Source: Leucosporidium creatinivorum
Lineage: Eukaryota > Basidiomycota > Microbotryomycetes > Leucosporidiales > Leucosporidiaceae
Reading direction: 5' to 3'
DNA length: 64,000 nucleotides
NCBI GenBank assembly: GCA_001600635.1
Contig: BCKL01000022.1
Coordinates: 248,001 to 312,000 of the forward strand
The translations under genes were made by a program, and so were the position numbers. Shown piece after piece: positions 35,332 through 47,218 of this stretch; position 1 is the first letter of the stretch; each line of letters starts with the position of its first letter. The notes under the pieces were generated by a model. It worked only from the letters and a program-made list of their open reading frames with translations. It had not been told where the DNA came from and made no database searches.

Positions 35332-36650
35332 CGTCTCGTCTTCTTTAGTTCTCTCGGATCTGTTTCTGTCTCTACTTCCATCGCCAGTCGTTCCCCCACC
35401 CACTCTCAGCAGTATCGCCCCTTTGCCCCTCCTCCTTCCTCTCCTCGATACTCTCTCGCTCTGCCTACTTTGTTCTTTAGCAACGGTCTCCCCCTCTTTA
35501 CCTCCTACTCTACCATATCCGCCGAATTGGAATTTGATCTGCCGTGTTCAACTTCGACAGTCGCCGTGGCTTGGCGCGAGAGAGCGAGCGACGAGAGCGA
35601 AACGGTTTGCTCGAATGTAGCGAGGTTCGAGTTGATAGGTCGACAGAGAGTGTACTGCAACATCACGTTGGCCGACTGCTCAACAGCGAAGCCACTGCAG
35701 CATCGAGGAGGAGGGTGAACTCGCGGCTCGGCGACGACAAAGGAGGGCCGAGGGTTCCAATTCGGCGCAAGGAAGAGAGGGCTCGCTCGCTGTTGGTGCA
35801 GCAGTGACGAGTCAGCTTAAACCACGGTTACGGTCCTGTGAAGTTCCAAAAAGGTTGTTTAATGAGCAGCAGGAGCGACTTGGGAAATAAGAGGCTTGCA
35901 GCTTGCGAAGGGCTGAGACAAGGCCAGAGTCTCGGCGTCTGCGTTGTCTAGCTCGCCAGCGGTCACCTTTCCTCCCTCTTGCAGTCTTTCCTCGTCTCTC
36001 TCATCTCTCTCAGCTCCAGCCCCAGCTCGACTCGTCGCCGTACAGGAATCTTTCGGGAGGCCTCGACTTCGACGAACGGACGCTTGCTCGCTTGCTGCCC
36101 TCCGCCTCTCCCTCCTCCTTTCTCCTCCCTCTCGACTCGCCTCGCTCTCCTCGACTCGGCTGTAAAGGTGCAAGTAGCTAGCAGCAATCGGACTCGACTA
36201 CAGTACACCTTCCTCCCTCTAGTCACGCTACAGCCAAGCCGCGCAGGACCGCCGCTCGGACGCCCCTCGACCCTTCTCGTCGCCCCTTCTCTTACACTCA
36301 CGATTCCTCCTGCTGGTACAGCAGCTCTCTAGTAGTACATCTTTTCATCTGTAAGTAGCATCCTTATACGGGAGCGTAGAGCTCCAGCAAGACGCGCTCA
36401 ACTCGATCGCTAATACGCTCGCTCTGGTCACACTGCTCCAGCCATCACAACCGCTCCTCCTCCACCTCTCGCGCTTCTGACGACCACTCGGCGGGCTGGC
36501 CCTCTCCCTAATCTCGGCTAGACTTTAATCTGTACGTGATTCGCTCCATCGCGCTCAAAGGAGTGCAACACCGCTAACGGCTGTCCTTGCCCCCCGCAGC
36601 CCAAACAGCGACCAGCCGACACTTCTTCCACCTCTCCCTCTTCGCGCATC
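35332..36650. other. Intergenic: RGS 3' end and spliced leader/promoter of the Ser-rich gene
   Basis: No gene is supported in these 1.3 kb. The last 320 bases carry intron-like signals (GTAAGTAGC at 36351, CTAATACGC near 36410, and GTACGTGATT near 36533 ending in CCCGCAG at 36599), suggesting a spliced 5' leader for the following gene. Confidence 0.4.
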
Positions 36651-39600
36651 ATGGCCGAACAAACGCCTGAAGCTCAGTTTGCCGCTGGGAAAGATGCTGC
36701 TGCCCGGGAACGAGCAGAACGGCTCATGGCAGCGAAGAAGAAGGTCCGTGTTTTCGCGCGCCCCCCTCCTCCTCTCCCGAGCATTCCTCGAGCTCGGGAT
36801 CCTCGTCGCACAGAGAGAGCAGCAAAGCTGACCTTATATCGAACAAATAGCTCCAAAAGTACCGTGCTCGCCAGTCCAAGAACCTCTCCATCGCCTCGAG
36901 CTCCACATCGGACGTGTCGGTCGCTTCTCCCACCCGCTCAACACGGCGCGACTCTGCCAACCTCGGCGGCGGAGGAGCAGATTCACCAGTGGGCCACAAG
37001 CACCGGAGATCAGCATCGAAGACGGCGTTGCTCGGGCTCGGGAATGTTCCTCCTTCGCCAGCAAAGGCGCTGGGTCACGGGCGCCGGTCGTCAAAGTCGC
37101 GCCACTCGAGGACGGGATCCATGTCGATGAGCGGGCATGGACACTCGCGTTCGCGCGCTTCCATCTCCATCTCGGTGTCAGGACCTTCGGCCGTTGGGTC
37201 GCCCAACCTCTTCGCCCCGAGTGTGGAGGCAGAAGCGAGCAGGTCGACTACCCCGACCTCGGCTCCTCCACCAGCTCCATCCGCCGCTCTCAACGCTCCA
37301 TTCCCTTGGTCGCAGCGAACGACTTCCCCACTCCCCTCACCACCAGGATTCGACGCCGGATCGTCCCCTTCCTCCCTCTCCTCTCTTTCCTCCCGCCGCG
37401 ACTCGGCAAGTGGTCTCAGTAGTCGACGTGACTCGCTCGGTCGCCGCGATTCGGCTTCCTCCTCCTCCAACATCCTACCACCACCACCACGAGCCGGTCC
37501 CCCACCAACACACGGTCGGAACGCCTCTCGTCACGCTCGCAACACCTCCGTCTCCAACTTTCGCGAGTCGCTAGAGGTCGTCTCGGGAGGAGGGGTCTTC
37601 ACTGGATCCCTCCAACCCGCCGTCTCCTCCTTCGCCGCCCCAGGATCGGCCTCACCACTCCTCGAAGCCTCGCCGGATCAGCAGCACTTCGCTTCCAACT
37701 CCCCTACCGGCTCCTCGCCTCTCGCCCACTCTCCCATCCCCACTCCCGCATGGTCTAACGACCCGGTCAAAGTCCTCGAAGCGCTCAAGGAACGAGGCCG
37801 TCGCGAGTCGGATGAACCCAGTTCGCCCGAGATGACGAGGAAGGGAGCGTTGGAGGCGCTGGAGGGAAGGCTCGCGGCGCCGAGTGAGATGATCGACCTC
37901 GGCAATCAGGCGGAGGGAGAGCTTCTGGTCGCTCCCAAGAGCCCCGGATTCGTGCAGACGGGTCCTGCGCTCACGCCTTCGAGCCCTTCGGCGTCCTTCA
38001 CCCACTCGCCGATGATTGGACTCGGAGTCGCGGGCGGCAAGAGGAACAGCTGGGGTACTTTGGGACCCGTGACGACGGCAGGAGCAGCGGGAGCGATGGG
38101 ACTTGGCTCGCTGGTCGAGGAGGATGAGGAAGAGGAGGACGAGCAGTTCGACCCCACTTCGCCAGTCTCGTCGCCACCACGGAAAGGACGTGCTTCGCCC
38201 CGGCGGCGACCTGCTTCCCTCGTCGTCTCGCGAGTGCAGCACGCTGGAGCCATCGCCATCGACATGACCCCCATCGACGAGGACGAAGACGACGAGCCGC
38301 TGCCATCTCATCAGCCTCATTCGTTCACCCCAAGGCAGATGCGGCCGCTCTCCCTCTCCCTCTCCGCTGGAGGATCGACCGTCGGCACTCCTTCCACCGC
38401 CAATCACTCCCCCTTCGGCTCTGCACGCCGCTCCCTCGCCCCTTCGTCGCCCATCCTCAACGACGAGCGCGCCGTCTCGCCCACTATCGCCAACGAGAAG
38501 CGCCTGAGCCTCTTCCATGGAGTCGCCGTCGCCACCGTCAATGGCGAGGTGCCAGCAGAGAGGACCTCCCCTACTCTCGGTCGCAGCTCCCTCCCCGCCC
38601 AGCGCGGTGGAGGAGGACTTCGCTCTCTCTCCATCGGCGCAGGAGGTGCTCTCGCTTCCTCTTCGCCCGCTTCCTCGCCCTCTCCCATTCGCCGATCGCA
38701 ATCGACTTCTACCGTCCCCCCTCCTCCTCGCGCCACTCCTCCCGGCAAGCGCTCCTCCATCTCCTACCGCAACACCTCCCTCTCCTCCCTCGCTTCCCCC
38801 GAGGGACCCATGTCGACTCTCAACACCGCTCAACGCCGCCCATGGCGCCAGTCCATAACCAACGCCAACGGCTTCTCGACCACTTCGCCTCCCGTCGAAG
38901 CTCCTCAGCTCGGCGGCTACCCCTTCGCCTACGGAGGCTTCGGCGATCTCGAGCAAGAGTCGCCCGTTCGGGAGGAGAGCGACCCCACCTCCTCCCACCC
39001 CGATACCGGTCTGCAACTCCAGCAGCCATCACGAGCGGCGACGGCGGATGAGGACACCCAGGCTCTGCAGATGCAGATCTCGGCGCTCAAGAGCCAGATC
39101 GAGCAGCTCAAGAGCTTGGGCACGCAGCTCGAGTCGACGCATGCGCTCGAGATTGCCGAGTTTGAGAAAAAGGCGGGCGAGGAGGCGCGGGCGATGAGGG
39201 TTAGGATCTCGGAGTTGGAGAGGCAGTTGGAGGAGGCCAAGGTCGCGAGGAGGTTCGAAGTCGAAGGGTTGACGAGGGAGGTGCAGCAGGCGAGGGAGGC
39301 GATGGATGATGTGACGGATGAGAGGGATTCGTTGAGGGAGGATGTGGATGGGTGGAGGGAGAGGTGCGCGACGTTGGAGGCGGAGAAGAAGAAGGAGAAG
39401 GAGGAGGAGAACCTCGCCGTCGCGCAGGCCAAGCTCATCTCCGAGATGCGGGACCAGATTTACAGCTTGGTCGCTGCGTTGGATCGGGAGCGTGGGGAGC
39501 ACGGCGAGACGAGGCAGGAGGTCGAGCGGTTGATGGCGGAGAGGGAGTCGGCGCAGCAGCAGCAACAGCAGCACCACGACGAGCTCGACCCTGACGACGA

Positions 39601-40838
39601 GTACGATGAGGATACCTCTTCCACCGCTCCTGGACATCGTCACTACCTCAACAACACCTCGGACGGCTCGGTTCTCTCGGGCTCATCATTCGGTCGCTCC
39701 TTCTCCGGCAACACCACCGAGGACACCTCCATCCACACCGACCTCGACGACTCGTACTCGGGCAAGATGTCGTCGCCTCCTTCCGGCCACTCCTCCTTCT
39801 CCTTCGGCTCCAAGGGCCGCGAGGGCGATTTCGCTGGCAACGCGGTCAACCCTCAGCTGCAGACGCTCGAAGAGGAGGAAGAGGAGGATGAGGAGCGCAA
39901 GGAGGAGAGGCTGAGGCATCAGAGTGGATCGACTGGCTCGGCGAGCAGCGACAACATGCCCCTCACTCCCAACAAGGAGCAGTCGATCGGACATGATCGC
40001 TCGGGTTCTTTCGTTCGCACTTGGGCTGTGAGTTTCTCCTCGCTGTTTCTTCCTCTCTCGTCACTTGAAGCTGACTTCTCTGCATCGTTTACAGTTCCCC
40101 TCCAAGAACGAGATCAAGGTCCGCGTCTCGACCGACGATCACTCCTTCTTCGACTACAACCGTCACACCTCGCTCCCAGCTCTCCCTTTCGACACGACCA
40201 ACTTCCCCGCCTTCGTCACCGCCGACCTCACCGTCGAGGAGGACGAGCCTCCCGTCTACCAGCGCCCCAACTCGGCGCCGGTCGTTCCCCCTCCTCCCAA
40301 GGCCGGCTCGCGCGACCCGCACGTCCGCCGCCCTTCCTCTCCCCGCCCAGCCGACCGCGTCAACCCTCACGCTCGTCGCTTCTCGGGCCAATTCGCCGCC
40401 AAGGCTCCTCCCATCTCCCCCTCGGCCCACGCGCATGCCGTCATCAACGGCTCAGTCTCCTCCCTCGGCTCTTCCGCCGCTCCCAGCCCTACCAAGTCTC
40501 GCCTCTCGTTTGGCAACATCATCGGCAGCCTCGGTGGATGGTCGCCCGCCTCCTCGAACGCTTCGGCTTCGGGAGGTCTTCCTATGCCCAACGGAGTCGC
40601 TGGATCGTCCAAGCTCGCCTACTCGACTACGCCAGATGTCGTCGAGGTCGAGGAGGAGGTCTTCTTTAACTCGACCGCAGCGTCGAGGCATGAGACTCCC
40701 TCATCGCTTCTCCACTCTACGAAGTCGAGGGGTCGCTACATCCGCGCCACCGAGGTCAAGCGCCCTCGTGCTTCCAGGCTCGTCATCCTCGACTTTACTC
40801 CTACATGCTGCGCCGACATGCCCGTTTACGTCGTTTGA
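36651..40838 (+). CDS. Large Ser/Pro-rich protein with central coiled coil, function unknown
   Basis: Not recognised. Exons 36651-36743, 36851-40027 and 40095-40838 read in frame (about 1340 residues). The N-terminus MAEQTPEAQFAAGKDAAARE is helical and continues across intron 1 as LQKYRARQSKNLSIASSSTS. Residues of about 60-740 are Ser/Arg/Pro-rich with repeated RRDS motifs, and a stretch at 38100-38300 is acidic. A coiled coil spans about 39050-39560 (LQMQISALKSQIEQLKSLGT, LERQLEEAKVARRFEVEGL). The C-terminus is again disordered, except for a conserved-looking VRTWAFPSKNEIKV at the last splice junction. Many SP/RRxS sites suggest phospho-regulation; a cortical or cytoskeletal scaffold is possible but is inference. 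Confidence 0.75.
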
Positions 40839-41037
40839 GCTTGGATTCTGTGTTTCTCGGTCCTCTCCCTCTGATTTAGTCTACCCCGTTTAGTTCCCAC
40901 TGTGTTTAGCTATTCTCCCGCAATATCATGACCCCTCTGCGTTTAGGACTCATCTACTTGTCTTGCTCTCGGGAGAAGGAAAGCGAGCTCGGCGAAGTTT
41001 CGAGCCCGAAGAGGAGAGACGAAGGGGGCAATGTGGT

Positions 41038-42240
41038 CTACCAATACGTGTAGCTACTTGAAGTGTAGAACTGATCCCATCTCAGTCTGATGTCCCTCGC
41101 CGAGCATACGCTCTTGATCCTCTGCACCTCCGACTTGGTGCGCAACGTCTCTCGGCCGTCCTCTTCTCGGTTCCCGTAGAAAACATTGAGGGTGAGAAAC
41201 TTCAGCTTGGGGCAGCGTTCCGGGTGGAGGAGAAACTGGATAAGATATTGGGAGGCAAGGGAGATGTCGCCGAATTCGAGAGTCGTGACGGCGAGGGGAA
41301 GGTTGCCGAGCAGGTCGGATCGCTCCCAGCTGTTGATCTTGCCATGGTGCTCGTCCTCGTCCTCCTCGCCCTCGTCCATAATCTCGATCACCTTGAGATT
41401 TGGGCACAGTCGAAGCTCCTTGACGAGACTGTCGGCTTCCGAGGTTTGGCTGTCGCTGAGGAAGCGCCGAACGAGGCGCTCGAGTGCCGTGAAGGAGGAG
41501 AGGCGGATGTTGGAGTCGGTCTCTCGAGGGAAGGATAGGGACTTGAGAGTCGCGTGGGAAGAGTTGGTGAGGTAGGTAAAGAGGGCGGAAGGGAGTTCGA
41601 TGCCCTTGGCGTGGAAGGTGGTAAGGGAGAAAGGGAGGGGGACGTTCAGGTCGTGTCCGCCGAGCTGACTATGCTCGGGCTCTTCCAGCTCGTCCGGATC
41701 CTCGTATGTCAGCGCCAGGCGTTGGAGGCGGGGCATGCCCCGAAGAGCTGTGATGAGCCCTCCTTCTGCCCATCGAACGTCCCTCGCGCTGAAGGTCTGC
41801 AAGTTGCCTGCGCTTTCGGCCAGCGCGCCTTCGAGGTCATCATTGTAGTTCGCACTGTAACAGGAGAGCTCCAGCTCTGTTGCTGCTGTGCACGTTTGGA
41901 GGAGTGGGCGTAGGAGGGCGCCGCCTTGCCTGGACGAAGCGGTGTCGAGCGAGAGGTCGATGGAGCGAACGAAGCGAGCAAGATGGGGGTGCATGACGAG
42001 GGTGACGAACAACGCTTGGGAGCAGCTTTCGAGGAGGTCGAGCGTGACTTGTGTTGGAGTGTCGTCGTCGGCCTCGGCGCAGATGAGCACCGAGCGGTAG
42101 AGGGCGGCGCGGCCGAGGGGGAGGAAGCGGCGGCAGGTGAGGCTGAAGTTGGCGAGAGTGGGGTCGTTGTCGCCGCGGTCGGTAGGAAGCTCGCCAAGGA
42201 TCTTCTCCAGCAGCTCGGTGGGGAGGGAGGATTGGGGCAT
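41038..42240 (-). CDS. F-box-like/LRR protein, intact, A1-type
   Basis: A single exon of 400 residues. The frame is open upstream to 42747 but the F-box sits at the ATG at 42240: MPQSSLPTELLEKILGELP, then FSLTCRRFLPLGRAALYRSV, a textbook F-box. Leucine-rich strands follow (SIDLSLDTASSRQG, LITALRGMPRLQRLALTYED, LKELRLCPNLKV-like) and an acidic loop EGEEDEDEHH. It ends RLRWDQFYTSSSYTYW. It is the intact relative of gene A1 at 19782-21085. The adjacent F-box gene at 43242 is divergent from it. Its SCF target is unknown. Confidence 0.75.
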   Translation of the reverse strand: MPQSSLPTELLEKILGELPTDRGDNDPTLANFSLTCRRFLPLGRAALYRSVLICAEADDDTPTQVTLDLLESCSQALFVTLVMHPHLARFVRSIDLSLDTASSRQGGALLRPLLQTCTAATELELSCYSANYNDDLEGALAESAGNLQTFSARDVRWAEGGLITALRGMPRLQRLALTYEDPDELEEPEHSQLGGHDLNVPLPFSLTTFHAKGIELPSALFTYLTNSSHATLKSLSFPRETDSNIRLSSFTALERLVRRFLSDSQTSEADSLVKELRLCPNLKVIEIMDEGEEDEDEHHGKINSWERSDLLGNLPLAVTTLEFGDISLASQYLIQFLLHPERCPKLKFLTLNVFYGNREEDGRETLRTKSEVQRIKSVCSARDIRLRWDQFYTSSSYTYW

Positions 42241-43241
42241 GGCGGAGAAGGGGGCGAGCGAGCGTGATGAGGGTGGTGTTCTGAGCAGGTAGACGCAGAG
42301 AAAGGTCAGTGAAGCCTTGTCAAGCTGTATGAAACGCCTTCTCACCGTCCGAGTCTCAGAGAAGCGCGAGCTCTCGACGAGGGTGGGGTTGCTAAGCGTC
42401 TCGTGCAGCACCCAGTCTGCGACAGGAAGGTCAGTAGATGTAGCTGAGCAACACAGCACTCGTCTACACTTACTTTTCGCGCTTCGGCGCGTTCTGCTCT
42501 CGATGCAGTCTTCGAGAACGGCCTTCGACGCGTCGATGAGCTGAGCGCGAGGGTCCCAGGTAGTAGCAAAGCTTTGCCAGCTAGATTGGTGCTGTAGCGA
42601 TTTGTCGAGAAGCGAGACGAGTGAATGGCAGGAGAACAAGAGAGGGAGTGACTCGACTTGGCAGCTAGTTCGTCTCTCTCGCTCCGACCTCATCTTGCTC
42701 GCTTGGGTCTGCGCCTTCGACTCGCTTCGGAGGAGGATCAAGCTCACTGAGAGCTACAGAGGACCACACGAAGCTTTACTACGCCAACTCTCGCTCAGCC
42801 CGACTCACTTCAGCTTCCCCCTCCCTCCTCGTTACCCGCTCGTCGCTCGCTCCTTGAAAGCTCTCCGACGCCGCTTCGACTAGCTCAGAGTGATCTATTC
42901 TATCTATGTACCTCCCTGCTCCCACTGCTGATCCTTCTGCTCGCCCACAGAGCCCGCTCGACCGCTTCCTCGCTCGAGAGGATCCAAGCTCGGCTGCTCG
43001 TCAACAAGGTCTGTGCGCCGCTCGAAGGATTAGCTGGTGAGTAGTGGGGAAGAGCTGAGAGAGTACGAGATGATCTGTACACTGACTTCCCGCTTTCTCG
43101 CCTACCGCCCTACAGCTGCTCGCGCCGGCTTTCGCTCGCCCCACCTCCTCCCTCACTTTCAAGCTCAACTCGCACCAGCTCTGCGCCTCAGCTCTGCACT
43201 CCAAAAGCTTTCGTAACACTCCACACCTCGGCCCAGCCGAC
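42241..43241. promoter_or_regulatory. Divergent intergenic region between two F-box genes
   Basis: 1.0 kb separates two divergent starts. Donor- and branch-like signals suggest spliced leaders, for example GTGAGTAGTGG near 43039 followed by CTGACTTCCC near 43081 and CTACAG near 43114. No independent gene is supported. Confidence 0.4.
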
Positions 43242-44577
43242 ATGCCCATCTCTTCCTTCCCGCCCGAACTGTTCGACGCCATCGCCGAGCAGGCGGAGGA
43301 TCGCGTCACCCTTTCGCGCCTCAGTCTCGTCTCGCACGCCTGGAAGGAAGCGGCTCAGAGAGAACTCTTCGGCAGACACGACATTGTGCAGCAGCATGGC
43401 GGACGAGGAGTCTGGCTAGCCCGAACTGTCGGCAAGCACGGTGACCTCGCGACCGCGGTGAAGGATATCAAGGTCGTCGTGAAGCGTGATGCACGTGATC
43501 ATTCGGCTGAGCTCGCGAGGATCTTCGGACACACCCACAACGTTGTTAGGCTCAGCATCGAACCCTGTGGCGCCCCCCTCCCCGTCTTCGCCGCGCTCGG
43601 CGTCGCTCCCCTTCCCAACCTCAGGCAGCTCGTCATCTTAGAGCCTCTTGCGGGTATCCAAGAGCTCCACAGCCTCGTCCGCTCCCTTGAGATGTGCCCT
43701 CCCCTTCGTCACCTCGTCTTTAGCGGAGTCTACGACTACGAGGTGGCGGATACCTCCCTCCAGGCCGAACTCACCCGCCTCGGTGTCGCCGCCAAACGTC
43801 ACCCCTTCGGTTCGCTCGAGCTTGGGCTTTTCTGTACAGACCAAGCTTTCTTCCTCCTCGCCTCTCACGTGTTTGCCTCTCTTCGCCGCCTCTCCCTCGA
43901 AGTCACGAACGCTGTCGAAGCCGAACCCCTCTCGGAGTTTGGGGGGACTGGAATCAGTGACGCTCTTCATGACCCGCGGGAAGAAGCGCTTCTACTGGTA
44001 TAGCCGCGATCGAATCTCCGCAAGGGACGCCTCCATCAAGGCGACCTCGCTGCTCGCGAAATGCAAGGCCTTGCCCAAGCTTCGCTCGGTCACCCTCGAC
44101 CTCAACACGGACAAAGGCTATGGCACCGCGTCGCTCGAGGACATCGAGGCTCAATACACCGTATCCGACAGTCTCTTCAAATATCTCTCTCCAACACTTA
44201 CGACGCTCATCATCAAGCAATCCCTCGTCCGCACCGACTTCCTCCTCGGCTTCTTGGACTCGCCTGATCGCCCACCCTCGCTCAAGTATCTCCAGACGGA
44301 CACCTACAGTACCAAGCTCCACCCCTCGTCCTTTGAACCGCTCCTCCAGTGCTGTCACTCCCTCGGCATTCGCTACGAACTCGCTCCCTTCGAAGCCGTG
44401 TCTCGCGGTGCGGTCGGCGTCGGCCAGACGGGTCACGAGGGATTGGCGAGCGCAGGTGCTAAGTTGAAGTGGGATGGAGGCGAGGAAATTGAGCCCGCTG
44501 GCGTGAGCGGAGGCCAGGCGGGGGGAGTTACGAGCGACGAGGTCGAGCATGGAGCGAAGCTGAGTGATGCTGCCTAA
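43242..44577 (+). CDS. F-box-like/LRR protein with an apparent frameshift in a G6 run
   Basis: The start MPISSFPPELFDAIAEQAED and LSLVSHAWKEAAQRELFGRH form an F-box. Leucine-rich strands follow up to VTNAVEAEPLSEFGG. The frame then fails at six G residues at 43941-43946. With one G fewer, the protein continues as LESVTLFMTRGKKRFYWYSR to a full C-terminus ending at 44577 (LVRTDFLLGFLDSPDRPPS, CHSLGIRYELAPFEA). The C-terminal part is closely related to the gene at the right window edge. A one-base length error in a homopolymer is at least as likely as a true mutation. Literally read, translation stops at 44001 after 253 residues. Confidence 0.65.
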
Positions 44578-44929
44578 GGATAGCGACGATGAGGAGGGAT
44601 GACTTTGCTTTTTTCGCTTGCTTGCTGTGCAATCAGTCATGGGTTTACCGCCTGATGCTCGTCCTTCTCGCGCTGCGAGTTGACTGCCCGACTTCTCTCT
44701 CTCCATGACATGGCGGGACAGCACATCGAGTTGCTCATTAGCCAAATCACGCTGAACTAATCTAGAGATGGCACAAAAGGAATACGGTAGGCTCTCGAGC
44801 TCAGCCGAAGCAAGCGAGAGGGAGGGGGGATACAGGCGAGGGAGCGGGGAGAGTTATGAACAAGGAGGAGGAGAGAGGGGATTGGATACATGATGTATAG
44901 TAGTCTGTAGGGTCGTCATCGTCGCAAGC
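44578..44929. other. Convergent intergenic region, nothing seen
   Basis: 352 bp between two convergent stop codons, including a purine-rich stretch near 44815-44885. No gene or site was recognised. Confidence 0.4.
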
Positions 44930-46327
44930 TCAACGCTTCAGCCGCTCTCCATCCTCCTGCAACAACCCCAAGCCGAGCGCCGAGGCTCCCAGCTCCGCCG
45001 GAGCGGTCCTCTCCCTCGACGGCTGATCTTCGCTCCTCGATCTCCTGGGCCTCTGCAACGGCGATCCCGCAGCAGAGGAGGACTCGAACGACTCGGGCTC
45101 GTCGGTGATGATGGAAGTGCCGATGGCGGCGTGGGAGGCTCGAGGGGAGGTGTTGTTGGAGAGGTGTGGTCGGCAGCCAGAAGCGGAGGAGACGGAGGGT
45201 GAAGGATCGCGGCGTGGTGGTGGTGAAGTGCGAGTGCGAGAGGGCGAGGTAGAAGCGGAGGAGGAACGAGAGTGGGTCGGCGAGGCCGTAAAGTAGGGAG
45301 GAGTTGGAGGATCCTGCGCCTCGGCCGGGTGAGGGGCGTCCATGAAGACGGGGACGAGGACGAGTTGTGGTCGGTGAGGGTTGGGAGTCGGGTTGCCCGA
45401 GATGGTATGGGACTTGAAGCGACCTTGATGCTTCGGCATCGGCCGCTCCCTGCCCATGCCCATCAGGACGGGGAGCGTGCTGCTCCTGGCCCTCCTTTGC
45501 GCCTCACTCATCTCCCTCACGCGCCTCATGTTGTCGACCTCTTCCCGCTTCATGAGCTCGGTATCGTACCATTCGTCCTCGACCCCACCTCTCGCGCCGA
45601 GAGCCGACTTGGAGACGGCGCCATAGTGCTCCCAGGTGATCGCTGTCCCCCATCCTCTGAGCCCAATCGCTACAGCTGCTCCGACGATGACGACGAGCAT
45701 TCCCGTCCTCCAGTGCTCCTCGCAGAGCTCGAGGCCGCCGAGTCCCAATCGGTTCAGCCCCTCGTCAGGCGCGCCTCCCGTAACGGCGCCGCAGAGGAAG
45801 GTGGAGAAGGGGGTCGATAGAGTTGGTGCGTAGGTGAGGAGGAGGAGGATGAGTAGGAGGAAGAGGGTGCAGAAGAGGTCGATGGCCGTAGCGACGGCGA
45901 AGAGTCGAATCAGTTGGCGACGACCCTGCAGAACCGCGAGCAAAGATTACAGATAGATAGGAAGCACGTCAGCGAGCTATCCCCTTGCAGCAGACTTCCC
46001 ATCGCGCCAAACGATCGCAAGGTTGGAAGACCGAGCTCCAAGACGCAGTGTCGGGCAGCGAGAACTCACAGAAAGAGCGCCAATCGTCCCTGCCACGCTG
46101 GCGAGAGCGCTACAGCTCGCCCATCGGAGCATTAGAGCTGCCGCCGCATGCGCTAACACTCCCGCCTCGCTGAACTCCTCCTCGAGCTGACCTTGGAGCC
46201 AGCAGAACGACGTCAAGGCGAGGGAAAGCGACAGGCAGGCGCTGGAGGAGGATACGAGGAGGGCTGGGAAGAATGTAGGGAGATCGGTGTGTGTGCGTAC
46301 TAGCGGCGTGTACTGATGTCGTCCCAT
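44930..46327 (-). CDS. Multi-pass membrane protein with Ser/Pro-rich cytosolic tail, function unknown
   Basis: Two sure exons (46336-46070 and 45924/45925-44930) read in frame across an intron with a GCTGAC branch motif. The start used here is the ATG at 46327 (MGRHQYTPLVRTHTDLPTFF). Four TM helices are visible: around FPALLVSSSSACLSLSLALT, AGVLAHAAAALMLRWASCSA, LFAVATAIDLFCTLFLLLIL and MLVVIVGAAVAIGLRGWG. A long Arg/Ser/Pro-rich disordered tail follows, ending LQEDGERLKR. An upstream exon could add another hydrophobic segment (SVLLTLVSCSFTAAKILFPR, about 46430-46530) spliced to the nine bases before this ATG, so the true start may lie further upstream. No family was recognised. Confidence 0.6.
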
Positions 46328-47218
46328 GGCGATGAGCTGGTGAGGCAGGAGTGAGAGAAGGGAGTCAGCCATCCTCGGCTTCGTTTCGCCGTTCCTTGTC
46401 AGCTCGGCCTGATGCTTACTTTTTGCTGTTCTGGAGGCGAGGGAAGAGGATCTTGGCTGCCGTAAAGCTGCAGCTGACCAGTGTGAGCAAGACCGAGCTG
46501 CTGGCGGAGATGCGGCTGGAGACAAAGGCTCTCCTCGCCTCCTCGAACGACTTTAGCCTTCGCCCTTCGCATCAGCTTCGGTTCTCACTCACGTGAGGAG
46601 GAGCGGTCTTTTGGGTGAGGCTATCGTTTACGAGATAAATCGAGCCGTGACTTCTATTCGACTACATAATCGAATCCTGCACCTACTCGCCCTCACCAGC
46701 TCGACCTAGCTCCCCCTCCTCGCCATTCGACGTCGGCGCGAGCTCAGCAGCCATCGCCGTCGTCAAGATGATGCGCTGGAAGGCCTTGAGATGCAGCCTT
46801 GAGCCATCGAGCGTCTTCGCATCCCATCACCCATCAGGATGAGAAGGCGAACTCGGGTCGTCATGGAAACCAGCTCGGCGCCCGTGCTCGATGGCTTCGG
46901 AGACAAGACTCGCGCGATCGAGGTCTCAACACTTTGCGCTCAATTGAGCTTGTTACCAAATGTTCTGCTCTGCACTGTAGTTGTGTAGCGCAGCGCAGAG
47001 AGGAGCCGCGTCCCAGCAAGAGTAAGGCGAGGAGAGAGACGCCGGAGCCATCGCCGAGACCGCTCTCCGAGTCCGACGCCGAGCGTTTGTAAAGACGAGC
47101 GAGGTTGCTTAGTACTACAAAATATCTCGGGCGCTGCACTGATACACAACTCCGGGGAGGACTACAGATCTCTATCGCCTGGGCGGGTCTCACGGCTCCT
47201 CCGAGAACGAGAAGCGGA
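46328..47218. other. Intergenic region, possible upstream exon of the membrane protein gene
   Basis: About 46430-46560 may hold an additional leftward exon of the preceding gene (see there). The remainder up to the MGM101 stop shows no supported coding sequence or repeat. Confidence 0.35.

Noticed and set aside
37652-39016. 454-codon minus-strand open frame opposite the Ser-rich gene
   Set aside because: Antisense shadow; Arg/Gly-rich low complexity with no domain, while the plus strand has consistent splicing and a coiled coil.
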